Part shown: piece after piece, positions 28,465-36,153 of the stretch
How positions within the stretch are numbered: position 1 is the first letter of the stretch
How the letters are laid out: every line of letters begins with the position of its first letter
Origin: an uncultured Verrucomicrobiota bacterium
Lineage (GTDB): Bacteria; Verrucomicrobiota; Verrucomicrobiia; Opitutales; Opitutaceae
NCBI GenBank assembly: GCA_913058185.1
Contig: CAJXQX010000007.1
Location: forward strand, 17,588-81,587
Length of the DNA: 64,000 bases
Direction: 5' to 3'
The notes under the pieces: generated by a model
Database searches by the model: none
What the model was told of the DNA's origin: nothing
The model's input: only the letters and a program-made list of their open reading frames with translations
Translations under genes and position numbers: made by a program

Positions 28465-29205
28465 ATGACATTTACTGATCGCACCGCCTTGGTCACCGGC
28501 GCAGGCCGGGGAATTGGCAAGGCCATTGCCGAAAATCTCGCCGCTAAAGGCGTGAAGCTCATCTGTGTCTCCAGGAATCCCGCCAGTTGTGGTGGAGTGG
28601 CTGATGCCATCAACGCCGCCGGTGGAACCGCCGTCGCCCGTGCCGTGGATGTTTCCGACGGGCCAGCGGTGGCCGCGGCCGCGGCTGAGCTGCTCGAGGA
28701 ATTCAAAAAGATCGATATCCTCGTAAATAATGCCGGTATCACTCGCGATGGACTGCTCGCCCGCATGTCTGAGGATGATTGGAACGCCGTGATTCAAACG
28801 AATCTTTCGAGCGCATTCCATTGGACGAAGGCCATCGGTTGGCCGATGTGTCGCAATCGGTGGGGGCGCATCGTAAATATTTCATCGGTATCCGGTATCA
28901 TCGGGAATGCTGGTCAGGCTAATTACTCCGCCGCCAAGGCCGGTCTGATAGGGTTTTCCAAGACCACGGCAAAGGAATTCGCCCGCCGCAACGTCACCGT
29001 AAACGTTGTCGCCCCAGGATTTATTGAGACCGATATGACTGCCAAACTGAGCGAAGAAGTTCAAAAGGGAGTTACGGATTTCATCCCTATGCGCCGATTT
29101 GGGCAAGCTGCCGATATCGCTCACGCCACATCCTTCCTCTGCAGCGAGGAAGCGTCCTATATGACGGGACAGGTTTTTACCGTTGACGGCGGTATGGCGA
29201 TGTGA
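28465..29205 (+). CDS. fabG: 3-oxoacyl-ACP reductase
   Basis: A 246-residue short-chain dehydrogenase. It has the nucleotide motif VTGAGRGIGKAIAENL, NNAGITRDGLLARM (the GITRD pattern is characteristic of FabG) and the catalytic Ser-Tyr-Lys in NISSVSG and ANYSAAKAGL. The C-terminal MTGQVFTVDGGMAM is typical. It reduces beta-ketoacyl-ACP with NADPH in fatty-acid elongation. It is followed by acpP after 28 nt and fabF, the usual cluster. Start ATG 28465; a TATATT box lies about 10 nt upstream, so the leader may be very short. Confidence 0.94.
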   Translation: MTFTDRTALVTGAGRGIGKAIAENLAAKGVKLICVSRNPASCGGVADAINAAGGTAVARAVDVSDGPAVAAAAAELLEEFKKIDILVNNAGITRDGLLARMSEDDWNAVIQTNLSSAFHWTKAIGWPMCRNRWGRIVNISSVSGIIGNAGQANYSAAKAGLIGFSKTTAKEFARRNVTVNVVAPGFIETDMTAKLSEEVQKGVTDFIPMRRFGQAADIAHATSFLCSEEASYMTGQVFTVDGGMAM

Positions 29206-29233
29206 AGCCTCCTCACCTTAGTAGCACTTCCAC

Positions 29234-29497
29234 ATGTCTGACCAAAAAACCATAGATCAACGGGTTAAAGAAATCATCGTTAACCAACTCAACGTCAACG
29301 AGGAACAAATTACGCCTGAGGCGTCGTTCCTCGATGATCTCGGAGCCGACTCACTCGACACGGTCGAGCTGATCATGGCCTTCGAGGAAGAATTCAAGGA
29401 CGATTTAAAGGGAGAAATCCCTGAGTCAGACGCCGAGAAGCTCCAGACCGTCGGTCAAGTGATCGAATATATTAAGGGTAAATCTGGCGACAGCTGA
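29234..29497 (+). CDS. acpP: acyl carrier protein
   Basis: An 87-residue acidic protein with the phosphopantetheine attachment motif [20 protein letters not shown] (Ser of DSL) and the helix [19 protein letters not shown]. It carries acyl chains in fatty-acid synthesis. It sits between fabG and fabF and is followed by a hairpin that may reduce read-through into fabF. Confidence 0.96.
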   Translation: MSDQKTIDQRVKEIIVNQLNVNEEQITPEASFLDDLGADSLDTVELIMAFEEEFKDDLKGEIPESDAEKLQTVGQVIEYIKGKSGDS

Positions 29498-29517
29498 TCC
29501 TTACGACTTTATTTTTT

Positions 29518-29569
29518 GGGCGTTCTACCCGGTCTCGTAAGAGTCTGTTGGTAGGGCGCCCTTTTTATT
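29518..29569 (+). terminator. hairpin with T-run after acpP
   Basis: GGGCG..CTACC pairs with GGTAGGGCGCCC and is followed by TTTTTATTT. It probably gives partial termination between acpP and fabF, allowing higher acpP expression. Confidence 0.65.
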
Positions 29570-29593
29570 TAACCCTCCTCTACGTATTGCTCG

Positions 29594-30847
29594 ATGTCTT
29601 CGTCACTACCTGATTCGCAACGCGTTGTCGTAACTGGCTTGGGCGCCGTGCATGGCCTCGGCCACGATCCGGAAACCTTTTGGTCCAGTCTCAAGGCGGG
29701 TAAACCTGGGGTGGATCGAGTCAGTCTATTCGATCCCGAACCTTATGCCTGCCATATTGGATCCGAGGTTCGTGATTGGGATGTCAACGAGCACATGGAC
29801 GCGAAAGACGCGCGTCGTAACGATCGTTTCACCCACTTTGGCTTCGTGGCCGCGAAACAAGCGGTGACCGACTCCGGCCTGGATATGGATAAAGAGAATC
29901 CAGACGAGATCGGCGTATTGGTCGGCTCGGGCATTGGCGGCATGCTCACCTACGAGCTTCAATTGCGACGTCTCGTCGACGGTGGTCCACGGAAGGTGTC
30001 GCCTTTCACCATTCCGGCACTCATCGGCAACATCTGTTCCGGCATGGTTGCTATCCACTACGGGGTGCGGGGACCAAACTTTGGCATAGTCTCGGCCTGT
30101 GCGACTGCTACGCATGCGATCGGCGAAGCGATGCACATGATTCGTCGAGGCGATGCTCGCGTAATGATTGCCGGTGGCGCAGAGGCAGCGGTGACTCCGT
30201 TCGCCTATGCAAGTTTTTGCTCAATGAAGGCAATGAGCACGCGTAACGATGATCCTCAGACGGCTAGCCGTCCGTTTTCGATGGGCCGTAATGGATTTGT
30301 GATGGGCGAGGGCGCAGGAGTTCTCGTGCTCGAGGCACTGGATCATGCTAAGGCGCGTGGGGCAAAGATTTACGGTGAAGTAGCCGGCTATGCGGCTACG
30401 GCTGATGCCCACCACATCACGATGCCTGACCCAGAGGGTAAAGGATTGGGTATGGCGATGACTCGCGCGATCCGCAATGCTGAGCAAACGACGGATGACG
30501 TTGATTACATCAACGCTCATGGCACTTCCACGCCATACAACGACAAGTTTGAGACCTTTGCGATTAAGCGCCGGTTTGGTGACCGCGCTGCTCGTCTTCC
30601 GATCTCATCCACGAAATCCATGACCGGCCACCTACTGGGTGCCGCCGGAGGAATCGAAGCAGTGGCCAGCCTTATGGCGATCCGAGATCGCGTCATACCG
30701 CCTACCATCAATTTGCACGAGCCAGATCCGGAATGTGATCTGGACTATGTCCCCAATGTAGCGCGCGACGCCAAGGTTGATGTGGTCCTCAGTAATAATC
30801 TCGGTTTTGGCGGGCAGAATGCGGCCATCGTATTCCGCCGCGTCTGA
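29594..30847 (+). CDS. fabF: beta-ketoacyl-ACP synthase II
   Basis: A 417-residue condensing enzyme for fatty-acid elongation. The active-site Cys lies in GIVSACATATHAIGEA; the two His are in INAHGTSTPYND and KSMTGHLLGAAGG. The C-terminal NNLGFGGQNAAIVFRR is typical of FabF. Length and motifs are standard. It ends the fabG-acpP-fabF cluster. The accessory segment with repeats and cassettes begins about 90 bp downstream; 30848-30940 holds nothing I recognise. Confidence 0.94.
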   Translation: MSSSLPDSQRVVVTGLGAVHGLGHDPETFWSSLKAGKPGVDRVSLFDPEPYACHIGSEVRDWDVNEHMDAKDARRNDRFTHFGFVAAKQAVTDSGLDMDKENPDEIGVLVGSGIGGMLTYELQLRRLVDGGPRKVSPFTIPALIGNICSGMVAIHYGVRGPNFGIVSACATATHAIGEAMHMIRRGDARVMIAGGAEAAVTPFAYASFCSMKAMSTRNDDPQTASRPFSMGRNGFVMGEGAGVLVLEALDHAKARGAKIYGEVAGYAATADAHHITMPDPEGKGLGMAMTRAIRNAEQTTDDVDYINAHGTSTPYNDKFETFAIKRRFGDRAARLPISSTKSMTGHLLGAAGGIEAVASLMAIRDRVIPPTINLHEPDPECDLDYVPNVARDAKVDVVLSNNLGFGGQNAAIVFRRV

Positions 30848-30940
30848 TTCGATCCGTCCGTTCAACTGCCAAACGGCGCGGAAGCGACGGCAGGTAACTT
30901 GAGAGTCGTGCCGCCATACGGATACGATTCGCCGGGTGCT

Positions 30941-31014
30941 GGCGAGTGACCATCTAAATGCCCTGCCAGTTTGCGATAACGTGACCGTAGGGAAATTGCG
31001 CTATTACTGTCCAG
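30941..31014. repeat. 74-bp direct repeat, copy 1
   Basis: This 74-bp sequence (starting GGCGAGTGACCATCTAAATG) recurs at 32179-32252 in the same orientation with five mismatches. On the minus strand it begins CTGGACAG, exactly at the predicted crossover point of the first attC-like site. It could be the end of an insertion element or part of a neighbouring cassette. No transposase is present. Confidence 0.8.
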
Positions 31015-31076
31015 CGATTCAGGTTAGACGCGGAGGCCGTGCAACGGCCTGCGTTGTCTCGACCGGCTGGTTGGGT
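31009..31076 (-). other. attC-like recombination site 1
   Basis: On the minus strand a core R'' site ACCCAAC (31070-31076) matches RYYYAAC. It is followed by a 5-nt spacer, an L'' box, a stem AGGCCGT-TGC-ACGGCCT, an L' box TCTAACC, a 6-nt spacer and a core R' GCTGGAC (31009-31015), one base off GTTRRRY. The box order and spacings equal those of site 2. The site overlaps the 3' end of the gene at 31019-31447. The call rests on layout, not on a database match. Confidence 0.6.
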
Positions 31077-31447
31077 TTTTTCATAAGCTTCAGTCCAATG
31101 AAGATGGCGATTACATAGAATGCTGTCATCTTCGCTAAATCTAGGGCAGCTCCTTTTTCTTCGAGAATACTGAGAGTAGAACCTACCTCCTGAGTAACTC
31201 TAATCTTCAGGTTTGCGGGGAATACCAGATAACGTGCGTAAAACGCTAGCGTATCCCTTTTTCTTTCACCGTGAGATATCAGAAACTTCACATTTCCTGG
31301 ATGACGCTTCGAAATTTCAGCATAAGCTTCCGGCCAGATTGGTCGGATGAGCTCAATAATGGGTATCTGTGGAAAGAGGGCAGCAAAAGCGAAGAGAGCT
31401 GCGAGGCTCATGGTGATAATACCTTTTCTGAAACTAGGAAACATCAT
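31019..31447 (-). CDS. cassette-borne membrane protein, unknown function
   Basis: I do not recognise this 142-residue protein. It has two hydrophobic helices, one near the N-terminus (about residues 10-30, TMSLAALFAFAALFPQIPII) and one near the C-terminus (about 104-121, MTAFYVIAIFIGLKLM), with a charged region between (HGERKRDTLAFYARY). The ATG at 31447 is 11 nt from the cassette boundary (a second ATG follows directly), and the last ~18 codons lie in the attC-like site. Both features are common in integron cassettes. The region is more AT-rich than the neighbouring core genes. Confidence 0.65.
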   Translation of the reverse strand: MMFPSFRKGIITMSLAALFAFAALFPQIPIIELIRPIWPEAYAEISKRHPGNVKFLISHGERKRDTLAFYARYLVFPANLKIRVTQEVGSTLSILEEKGAALDLAKMTAFYVIAIFIGLKLMKKPNQPVETTQAVARPPRLT

Positions 31448-31452
31448 GTAAT

Positions 31453-31513
31453 TCCCAACGCTTGAGGTCAGAAACGGCCACTTGTGGCCGTTGTCTGCGC
31501 CGACTGGTTCGAC
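31453..31513 (-). other. attC-like recombination site 2
   Basis: A 61-bp site on the minus strand: R'' GTCGAAC (31507-31513), spacer CAGTC, L'' GGCGCAGA, stem AACGGCCAC-AA-GTGGCCGTT, L' TCTGACC, spacer TCAAGC and R' GTTGGGA (31453-31459). One arm carries an extra C beside the stem (CAGAC against TCTG), like the extrahelical bases of true attC sites. R'' is an exact complement of the core GTTCGAC that opens its own cassette (31816-31822), as expected for a circular cassette intermediate. Confidence 0.7.
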
Positions 31514-31521
31514 TATTTGTT

Positions 31522-31809
31522 TTATGATGGCTCATTGAGATCTAGCGAATGTTTTTCCCCGATGGCGATCTTCTGAGCGACCTCCAACGAGAACTGTGTC
31601 CACCATTCTTTCCCATCTGGAGCGTGGTAGGAAAACGTGAATTCCTGTTCGGTAGCGTCGTATCCTCCACTGTAGGATCCGCGCTGATACATGTCGTCCG
31701 ACTCAATCTTGTCCCACTCGGCCGTAGTTTTACTCTCCGCCACAATCTCAATGCATATTGCTCGAATGTCTTCGTTCGCTCGAACTTTAGGCGGATGATG
31801 CATTTCCAT
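31522..31809 (-). CDS. cassette-borne small soluble protein, unknown function
   Basis: A 95-residue acidic protein with no membrane segment and no motif I know. It contains IRAICIEIVAESKTTAEWDK, YSGGYDATEQEFTFSYHAPD and GKEWWTQFSLEVAQKI, with a good mix of hydrophobic and charged positions that suggests a folded domain. The ATG at 31809 lies 11 nt from the cassette boundary and the stop lies 8 nt before attC-like site 2. It reads the same way as the next cassette gene. Confidence 0.65.
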   Translation of the reverse strand: MEMHHPPKVRANEDIRAICIEIVAESKTTAEWDKIESDDMYQRGSYSGGYDATEQEFTFSYHAPDGKEWWTQFSLEVAQKIAIGEKHSLDLNEPS

Positions 31810-31815
31810 TTCTGT

Positions 31816-31822
31816 GTCGAAC
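31816..31822 (-). other. core site opening the upstream cassette
   Basis: The minus strand reads GTTCGAC, an exact reverse complement of the R'' box of attC-like site 2. This marks the 5' boundary of the cassette that carries the 95-residue gene. No clear attC fold is found on its upstream side, so the flank could be an attI-like site, a decayed attC, or a random insertion point. Confidence 0.5.
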
Positions 31823-31947
31823 AGTGTTATTGAGCATCAAAAAGTGAATGATATCGCGGAATCCGAATCAGTCTATTTTTGAGAAATATGTTACTCATCT
31901 TCCTATCGTCTAATATTTAGCGCGAATCTGTGCAAAAATTTAGGCGT

Positions 31948-32002
31948 GATATCATTTCGCAAAAAGCGACAACCGAAATGTCTGTTTTTGCGAAATGATA
32001 TC
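31948..32002. repeat. perfect 18-bp inverted repeat
   Basis: The arms 31948-31965 (GATATCATTTCGCAAAAA) and 31985-32002 are exact reverse complements separated by 19 bp. They lie in a non-coding AT-rich stretch between the cassette pair and direct repeat copy 2. A frame that crosses this palindrome (31903-32178, minus) is unlikely to be a gene. Apart from the core site, this palindrome and the repeat, 31823-32178 shows nothing. Confidence 0.75.
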
Positions 32003-32178
32003 AAATGAAGATCTGATGCATTAAAGACCGTTTGACCGCTATTCGAGCCACTTTGACGCATTTTCAATTCAAACCAGCGAAAACGAATTTCGAGGGCATC
32101 TGAAATCAGCGAAGGCTTCGACCCGTCAGGGTCGGATTCGGACTTGTTGGGAATTAAGAAAGGAGGCCAAACACTCAT

Positions 32179-32252
32179 GGCGAGTGACGATCTAAACGCC
32201 CTGCCAGTTTGCGATAACGTGACCGCAGGAAAATTGCGCTATTGCTGTCCAG
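32179..32252. repeat. 74-bp direct repeat, copy 2
   Basis: The second copy matches 30941-31014 at 69 of 74 positions in the same orientation. With copy 1 it brackets the 1.16-kb segment that holds the two cassette genes and the long palindrome. Confidence 0.8.
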
Positions 32253-32289
32253 AAGACATCTAAATGCGCAAGTCACCAGATGCACCCGG

Positions 32290-32433
32290 GTGACTGCACT
32301 TTTCCAGGAAACGGTTGAAGGCGGCCCAGCTTTAGGGCGCTACTCCTGTGGAATGATCGAAAATCAGCTTCGTTCCCGTGCTCAGATGTATCGGCACATG
32401 ACCCAAATCGCTAACCGTGGCCTCTACGCATAA
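32290..32433 (+). CDS. possible 47-residue gene or gene remnant
   Basis: From a GTG at 32290 the frame reads TALFQETVEGGPALGRYSCG and ends MYRHMTQIANRGLYA. The composition looks coding, but I recognise no family. It begins just after direct repeat copy 2, so it may be the tail of a gene cut by the insertion. It could also be chance. Confidence 0.25.
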   Translation: MTALFQETVEGGPALGRYSCGMIENQLRSRAQMYRHMTQIANRGLYA

Positions 32434-32470
32434 GTGCGTAATTCTGGGTTGATCCCTGACCCTAGGCCCA

Positions 32471-32501
32471 AAAAAACCGCCACTCGAGAGTGACGGTTTT
32501 T
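32471..32501. terminator. bidirectional terminator after rpmB
   Basis: An A-run, a stem of the AAACCG..CACTC/GAGTG.CGGTTT type and a T-run form a symmetric intrinsic terminator. It lies 17 nt beyond the rpmB stop on the minus strand and may also stop transcripts from the accessory segment. Confidence 0.8.
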
Positions 32502-32517
32502 GAAAGTGAGAGAATGC

Positions 32518-32769
32518 TCAGGAGGTTCTGGCTACTTTGATCACCTTATGAACCAAGCCGGCTTTGATGGCCTTAACGGACACCCACATGCGTTTGATGG
32601 TGCCGTTGGGCAGTTTAACGCGGATGCGTTGCACGTTAGGCTTAAAACGACGTTTCGTCGTCTTGGTCACGTGAGTGCCAATACCGCCGCTTTTTTTGGC
32701 GACACCTTTACGGTGAATGATGCTCCCGGTGGTCGGGCGTTTTCCAGTGATGGCACAGATTCGAGACAT
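32518..32769 (-). CDS. rpmB: 50S ribosomal protein L28
   Basis: An 83-residue basic protein starting MSRICAITGKRPTTGSIIHR, with KKRRFKPN-like sequence (TTKRRFKPNVQRIRVKLPNG) typical of L28. No Cys pair of the zinc-binding type is present. The open frame starts earlier at 32880, but the ATG at 32769 gives the standard N-terminus. It probably forms its own transcript, with the MidA-like gene upstream in the same direction and a strong terminator after it. Confidence 0.95.
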   Translation of the reverse strand: MSRICAITGKRPTTGSIIHRKGVAKKSGGIGTHVTKTTKRRFKPNVQRIRVKLPNGTIKRMWVSVKAIKAGLVHKVIKVARTS

Positions 32770-32833
32770 GGTGTTTCTTTCGTTAAAAGGACCAGAAATA
32801 AGAGTTTGGACGTAGTTGGGGCAAGGGGGAATT

Positions 32834-33829
32834 TCAGGAATCGTCTCGCCAAGCGCTAAAAACTTGAAACTTTTGCCCAAGTGCCGATGGATGAAGCAGT
32901 TGAAGGAGTCCTGATTTTCGAGTGCTCATGTGCTTTGCTTCTTCTTGCATGATCCGAGCGAGGGTTTTGGCCGCATTTTTTACCAAGAACGCTTCTTGGG
33001 ATGCTACGGGATCGATCGAAAAGTGGTGTTTTTGGAGACTTTCACCGATCCAGTCCCAGCAAACGTGGCAGGTGAGGTCCTGTTCTCCGACGCGAGCGAG
33101 TAGATCGTTGCTCTGTTGGTGGTTATGGTAAGCCCGCACGGTGCCTTGGGGGGTGGCTTCACTCATCTCGCGCCAGGATTTGCCGTAGTCGAAGGCTAGA
33201 AATAATCCGTCCCAGGAGTGTGAACCGATTTCTGCGGCGAGAGCTGCGGCCTTCTCCGGCAAGTCCAAATGATAACCTTCTGGCGACTCTGGCGGCAGAA
33301 CGTCAGGCGGATTGATGGCATCACGTTCTGCCTCCTGGGGGTTGTTTTCGATAATTTCTACGCCGATTTCCCGCCAGCTATCCCCTCGGCGCACAAAACG
33401 GCGGCAAGGTTGCGCGTCAAAAAGTTCGTTCGAGAAAACAATACACGAACCGTTCAGCTCATATTTTTGGCCCACTTGGACGGTGACTAGCTCCGCAAAA
33501 GGATGATCTATCCCGTCGAGCACGCTCTGGCCGTTCTCCGCCCCAAATTCGACGAATTTGGTGTCGGCCGGGTTCCGGTCACCCAAGCGATGCAGACACG
33601 CGGCTATGATTAACTCCCCGAAAACGGGCCCCAGTGAACTTGCGGTGAAGAAGTCAGCCCGTTGGTCGAGTCCGACGCGGGGCTTTTCGCGGCAATAGTA
33701 ACCCGCTGCCGGATGGTAGAGGGCGATCTCCATAAATACGTCGAAGGGGATGAAGCCGTTGACGTCTGCTGCCTCCTGGAGGGCGGCGAGCAGTGGTGCA
33801 GAGATTGGCGTGGAATGTGATGAACCCAT
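32834..33829 (-). CDS. MidA/NDUFAF7-like SAM-dependent methyltransferase
   Basis: A 331-residue protein of the COG1565 family. It has the N-terminal FDVFMEIALYHPAAGYYCRE, the FFTASSLGPVFGELI block, a SAM-site region (VEFGAENGQSVLDG), FSNELFDAQPCRRF and LFLAFDYG, and the GTVRAYHNH element. The mitochondrial homologue NDUFAF7 methylates an arginine of a complex I subunit; the bacterial role is not settled. It is divergent from the ctp gene, with 33 bp between starts, so the promoters must overlap the coding ends. Confidence 0.88.
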   Translation of the reverse strand: MGSSHSTPISAPLLAALQEAADVNGFIPFDVFMEIALYHPAAGYYCREKPRVGLDQRADFFTASSLGPVFGELIIAACLHRLGDRNPADTKFVEFGAENGQSVLDGIDHPFAELVTVQVGQKYELNGSCIVFSNELFDAQPCRRFVRRGDSWREIGVEIIENNPQEAERDAINPPDVLPPESPEGYHLDLPEKAAALAAEIGSHSWDGLFLAFDYGKSWREMSEATPQGTVRAYHNHQQSNDLLARVGEQDLTCHVCWDWIGESLQKHHFSIDPVASQEAFLVKNAAKTLARIMQEEAKHMSTRKSGLLQLLHPSALGQKFQVFSAWRDDS

Positions 33830-33862
33830 TTACAACTGCGATGCAATGGGCACAGTCCCAAA

Positions 33863-35128
33863 GTGCTCAAACGGATTCTCACTCTTTCGACCGGTATGAT
33901 CTTAGGCAGCTTGCTCGCAATGGGCTTGGTGCACCTAGTTCAGTTGATTGGACTTTGGGGGGATCGGGATGCAACCAAGTCTGCCGATTATTACCGGAAG
34001 GTTTTGGCCGAAGTGCGGGAGCGTTATGTCGATCCAGACAAGGTCGAGTCGGAAGAACTCACCCGCGAGGCGTTGAAAGGGATGTTACGTTCGCTGGATC
34101 CGTATTCAGATTTCATGCGCGCGCCGGATTACGATAGCTTGCAAGAAGACATCGATAGCAAGTTCGGCGGAATCGGGGTTCAAATCGAATTTAGGGAGAG
34201 TTGGGTCGTGGTGATCGCGCCCATGTCGGGAACTCCGGGCGAACGTGCGGGGATTTTACGCGGTGATCGGATTTTGGAAGTTGATGACGAATCAATGAGA
34301 GGTCTTTCGATCAACCAGGTCGTGTCTCGGATGCGCGGTGATCCGGGGGAATCGGTTGATATCGTTTTGGCCCGCGAGAGCGAGGACGACCCCGTCGAGG
34401 TGTCCATTGTGCGGGAGATTATTAAAGTCGAGAGTGTCACGAATGTGGCGCTGGTGCAGCCGACCATTGGCTACTTACGCATCGCTCAATTTTCGGCGCC
34501 GACCGCGAGCGAGATGCGAGCGGCGGTGACGGATCTACGAGCGCGAGGGATGACGTCTTTGATCATTGATGTGCGAAACAATCCCGGTGGTTTACTCTCA
34601 TCGGCGAAGGAAGTGTTGAAACCCTTTTTTGCGGCAGGCGAATTGATGGTCTATACGGAGGGGCGTAATGCAGATGATCGCCGAGAGTTTCTCTCCAGTC
34701 ATGAAGGTGAGTTGTGGGACTTCCCGCTCGTGGTATTAATTAATAACGGCTCGGCGAGCGCCTCCGAAATTTTGGCCGGGGCACTCAAGGATACCTCCAA
34801 GGCCCGGATCATTGGCGAAACTTCGTTTGGCAAAGGATCGGTGCAGAGTGTGATTGGTTTACCAAATGGTGAAGGATTACGACTCACGACAGGTCGCTAC
34901 TATACGCCCAGCGGAGTCACGGTGAACGAAGTGGGGGTATCGCCGGATGAAGAGATTGTGATGAGTCCGGAAGATGATTTAAATGTGACGCTGCAACGCA
35001 GACGTCCGGATATTTCTGATCCGACGGTTTTCGAAGAACGCTTTGGTTTCGCGCCGATTACTGATCGTCAACTGGAGGCCGCGATCGCGTATCTCCAGGG
35101 CGGATCAAGGGAGGAGACGGAGGAATGA
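33863..35128 (+). CDS. S41 family C-terminal processing peptidase
   Basis: A 421-residue exported protease. A signal/anchor helix (about residues 6-32) is followed by the N-terminal helical part, a PDZ domain (FGGIGVQIEF..., GILRGDRILEVDDESM) and the peptidase core with the nucleophile in NNGSASASEILAGAL and the catalytic Lys in SFGKGSVQ. The C-terminus is acidic. It would cleave periplasmic proteins at their C-termini. The start is GTG 33863. It overlaps tsaD by ATGA. Confidence 0.92.
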   Translation: MLKRILTLSTGMILGSLLAMGLVHLVQLIGLWGDRDATKSADYYRKVLAEVRERYVDPDKVESEELTREALKGMLRSLDPYSDFMRAPDYDSLQEDIDSKFGGIGVQIEFRESWVVVIAPMSGTPGERAGILRGDRILEVDDESMRGLSINQVVSRMRGDPGESVDIVLARESEDDPVEVSIVREIIKVESVTNVALVQPTIGYLRIAQFSAPTASEMRAAVTDLRARGMTSLIIDVRNNPGGLLSSAKEVLKPFFAAGELMVYTEGRNADDRREFLSSHEGELWDFPLVVLINNGSASASEILAGALKDTSKARIIGETSFGKGSVQSVIGLPNGEGLRLTTGRYYTPSGVTVNEVGVSPDEEIVMSPEDDLNVTLQRRRPDISDPTVFEERFGFAPITDRQLEAAIAYLQGGSREETEE

Positions 35129-36153
35129 TTCTGGCGATCGAGAGTTCATGCGATGAAAGCGCGCTGGCCCTGTTTGATCCCATTGATGGACTGGTCGGGG
35201 AGTGGGTTCATAGCCAAATGGAGTTGCACGGAGACTACGGGGGAGTGGTGCCCGATTTGGCGACCCGCGAGCACTTGAAAACGCTCGGACCGATGCTGGC
35301 TCGAGCCGGTCGGGAGCATGATCTTTCCAAAGTTAACCGGGTTGCCGTCACGCAAGGTCCGGGTCTAGCCGGGTGCTTGGCGATTGGAACCGCCGCCGCC
35401 AAGGCGCTCGTGGCCGATTGGGGCGTGGAACTCGTCGGAATTAATCACCTGAAAGGCCACGCCTTTTCGCCCTTCATTTCTCTACAGTCTAACTCGCCGG
35501 AGCGCTTCGATCAAAACTTGGCTGCCCTGCTGCCCCATCTTGGTTTGGTTGTTTCGGGCGGGAATACCCTACTATTTCGACTCGACAAATCACGGCACAT
35601 TGAAGTCTTAGCTTCCACCCGAGACGATGCTGCAGGTGAAGCGTTGGACAAAGGCGCCAAGCTGTTGGGGCTTGGTTATCCGGGCGGACCATTGGTCGAG
35701 AAACTGGCTGCATCCGGTGATCCTGCTGCCTACGATTTTCCCCGGGGGATTGGGAACCGGGCTGAGCTCGATTTCAGTTTCTCGGGACTGAAAACCTCCC
35801 TGCGTTACCGCTTGGAGAAAATGACAGTCGATGAGATCGCCGCTGCGCGCGCTGACTTGTGTGCGAGTTATCAGCAGGCAGTGATTGATGCGCTCGTGCG
35901 CAAATCCCGGCTGGCCCTCAAAACGGACGATTACCGCAGCGTAGGTTTATCGGGCGGAGTCGCCAATAATCGCACGCTGCGCGAGACCATGCACAGCATG
36001 GCCACGCGGCGTTCGCTTAAGTTTCTGGCTGCCGAACCGCGGCACACCGGCGATAACGCTGGTATGATCGCTTTTGCGGCTTGGGTGGACCCAGCGGTGG
36101 TCGTGCAGTCCCCGGCTGAATTAGAAATCAAGCCGGGGCTCGCTCTGGCTTAG
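35125..36153 (+). CDS. tsaD: tRNA N6-adenosine threonylcarbamoyltransferase TsaD
   Basis: A 342-residue ASKHA-fold enzyme that transfers the threonylcarbamoyl group to A37 of tRNAs. It shows IESSCDESALALFD at the start, the metal-binding HLKGHAFSP (HxxxH) near residue 110, VVSGGNTLLF, and the C-terminal GLSGGVANNRTLRE and HTGDNAGMIAFAA. The partner TsaB is at 2696-3355. It overlaps the stop of the peptidase gene by 4 nt and, on its 3' side, the stop of a convergent sulfatase gene by 4 nt. Confidence 0.95.
   Translation: MILAIESSCDESALALFDPIDGLVGEWVHSQMELHGDYGGVVPDLATREHLKTLGPMLARAGREHDLSKVNRVAVTQGPGLAGCLAIGTAAAKALVADWGVELVGINHLKGHAFSPFISLQSNSPERFDQNLAALLPHLGLVVSGGNTLLFRLDKSRHIEVLASTRDDAAGEALDKGAKLLGLGYPGGPLVEKLAASGDPAAYDFPRGIGNRAELDFSFSGLKTSLRYRLEKMTVDEIAAARADLCASYQQAVIDALVRKSRLALKTDDYRSVGLSGGVANNRTLRETMHSMATRRSLKFLAAEPRHTGDNAGMIAFAAWVDPAVVVQSPAELEIKPGLALA

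Noticed and set aside
28339..28821. Extension of the OppA-type frame upstream of the lipoprotein signal
   Set aside because: It is antisense to fabG. The ATG at 28338 with the lipobox Cys explains the N-terminus.
31009..31076. The GGCC hairpin at the end of the 142-residue gene as a plain terminator
   Set aside because: The hairpin lies partly inside the coding sequence, and core boxes flank it at the same spacings as in the second site. The attC reading explains more, though a double role is possible.
31903..32178. 91-codon minus-strand frame upstream of the cassettes
   Set aside because: It runs through the perfect 18-bp palindrome and up to direct repeat copy 2, has no recognisable domain and no plausible start context. 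I treat it as chance.
30941..32252. The repeat-bracketed segment as a composite transposon or CRISPR-like array
   Set aside because: There is no transposase frame, only two repeat copies, and no regular spacers.
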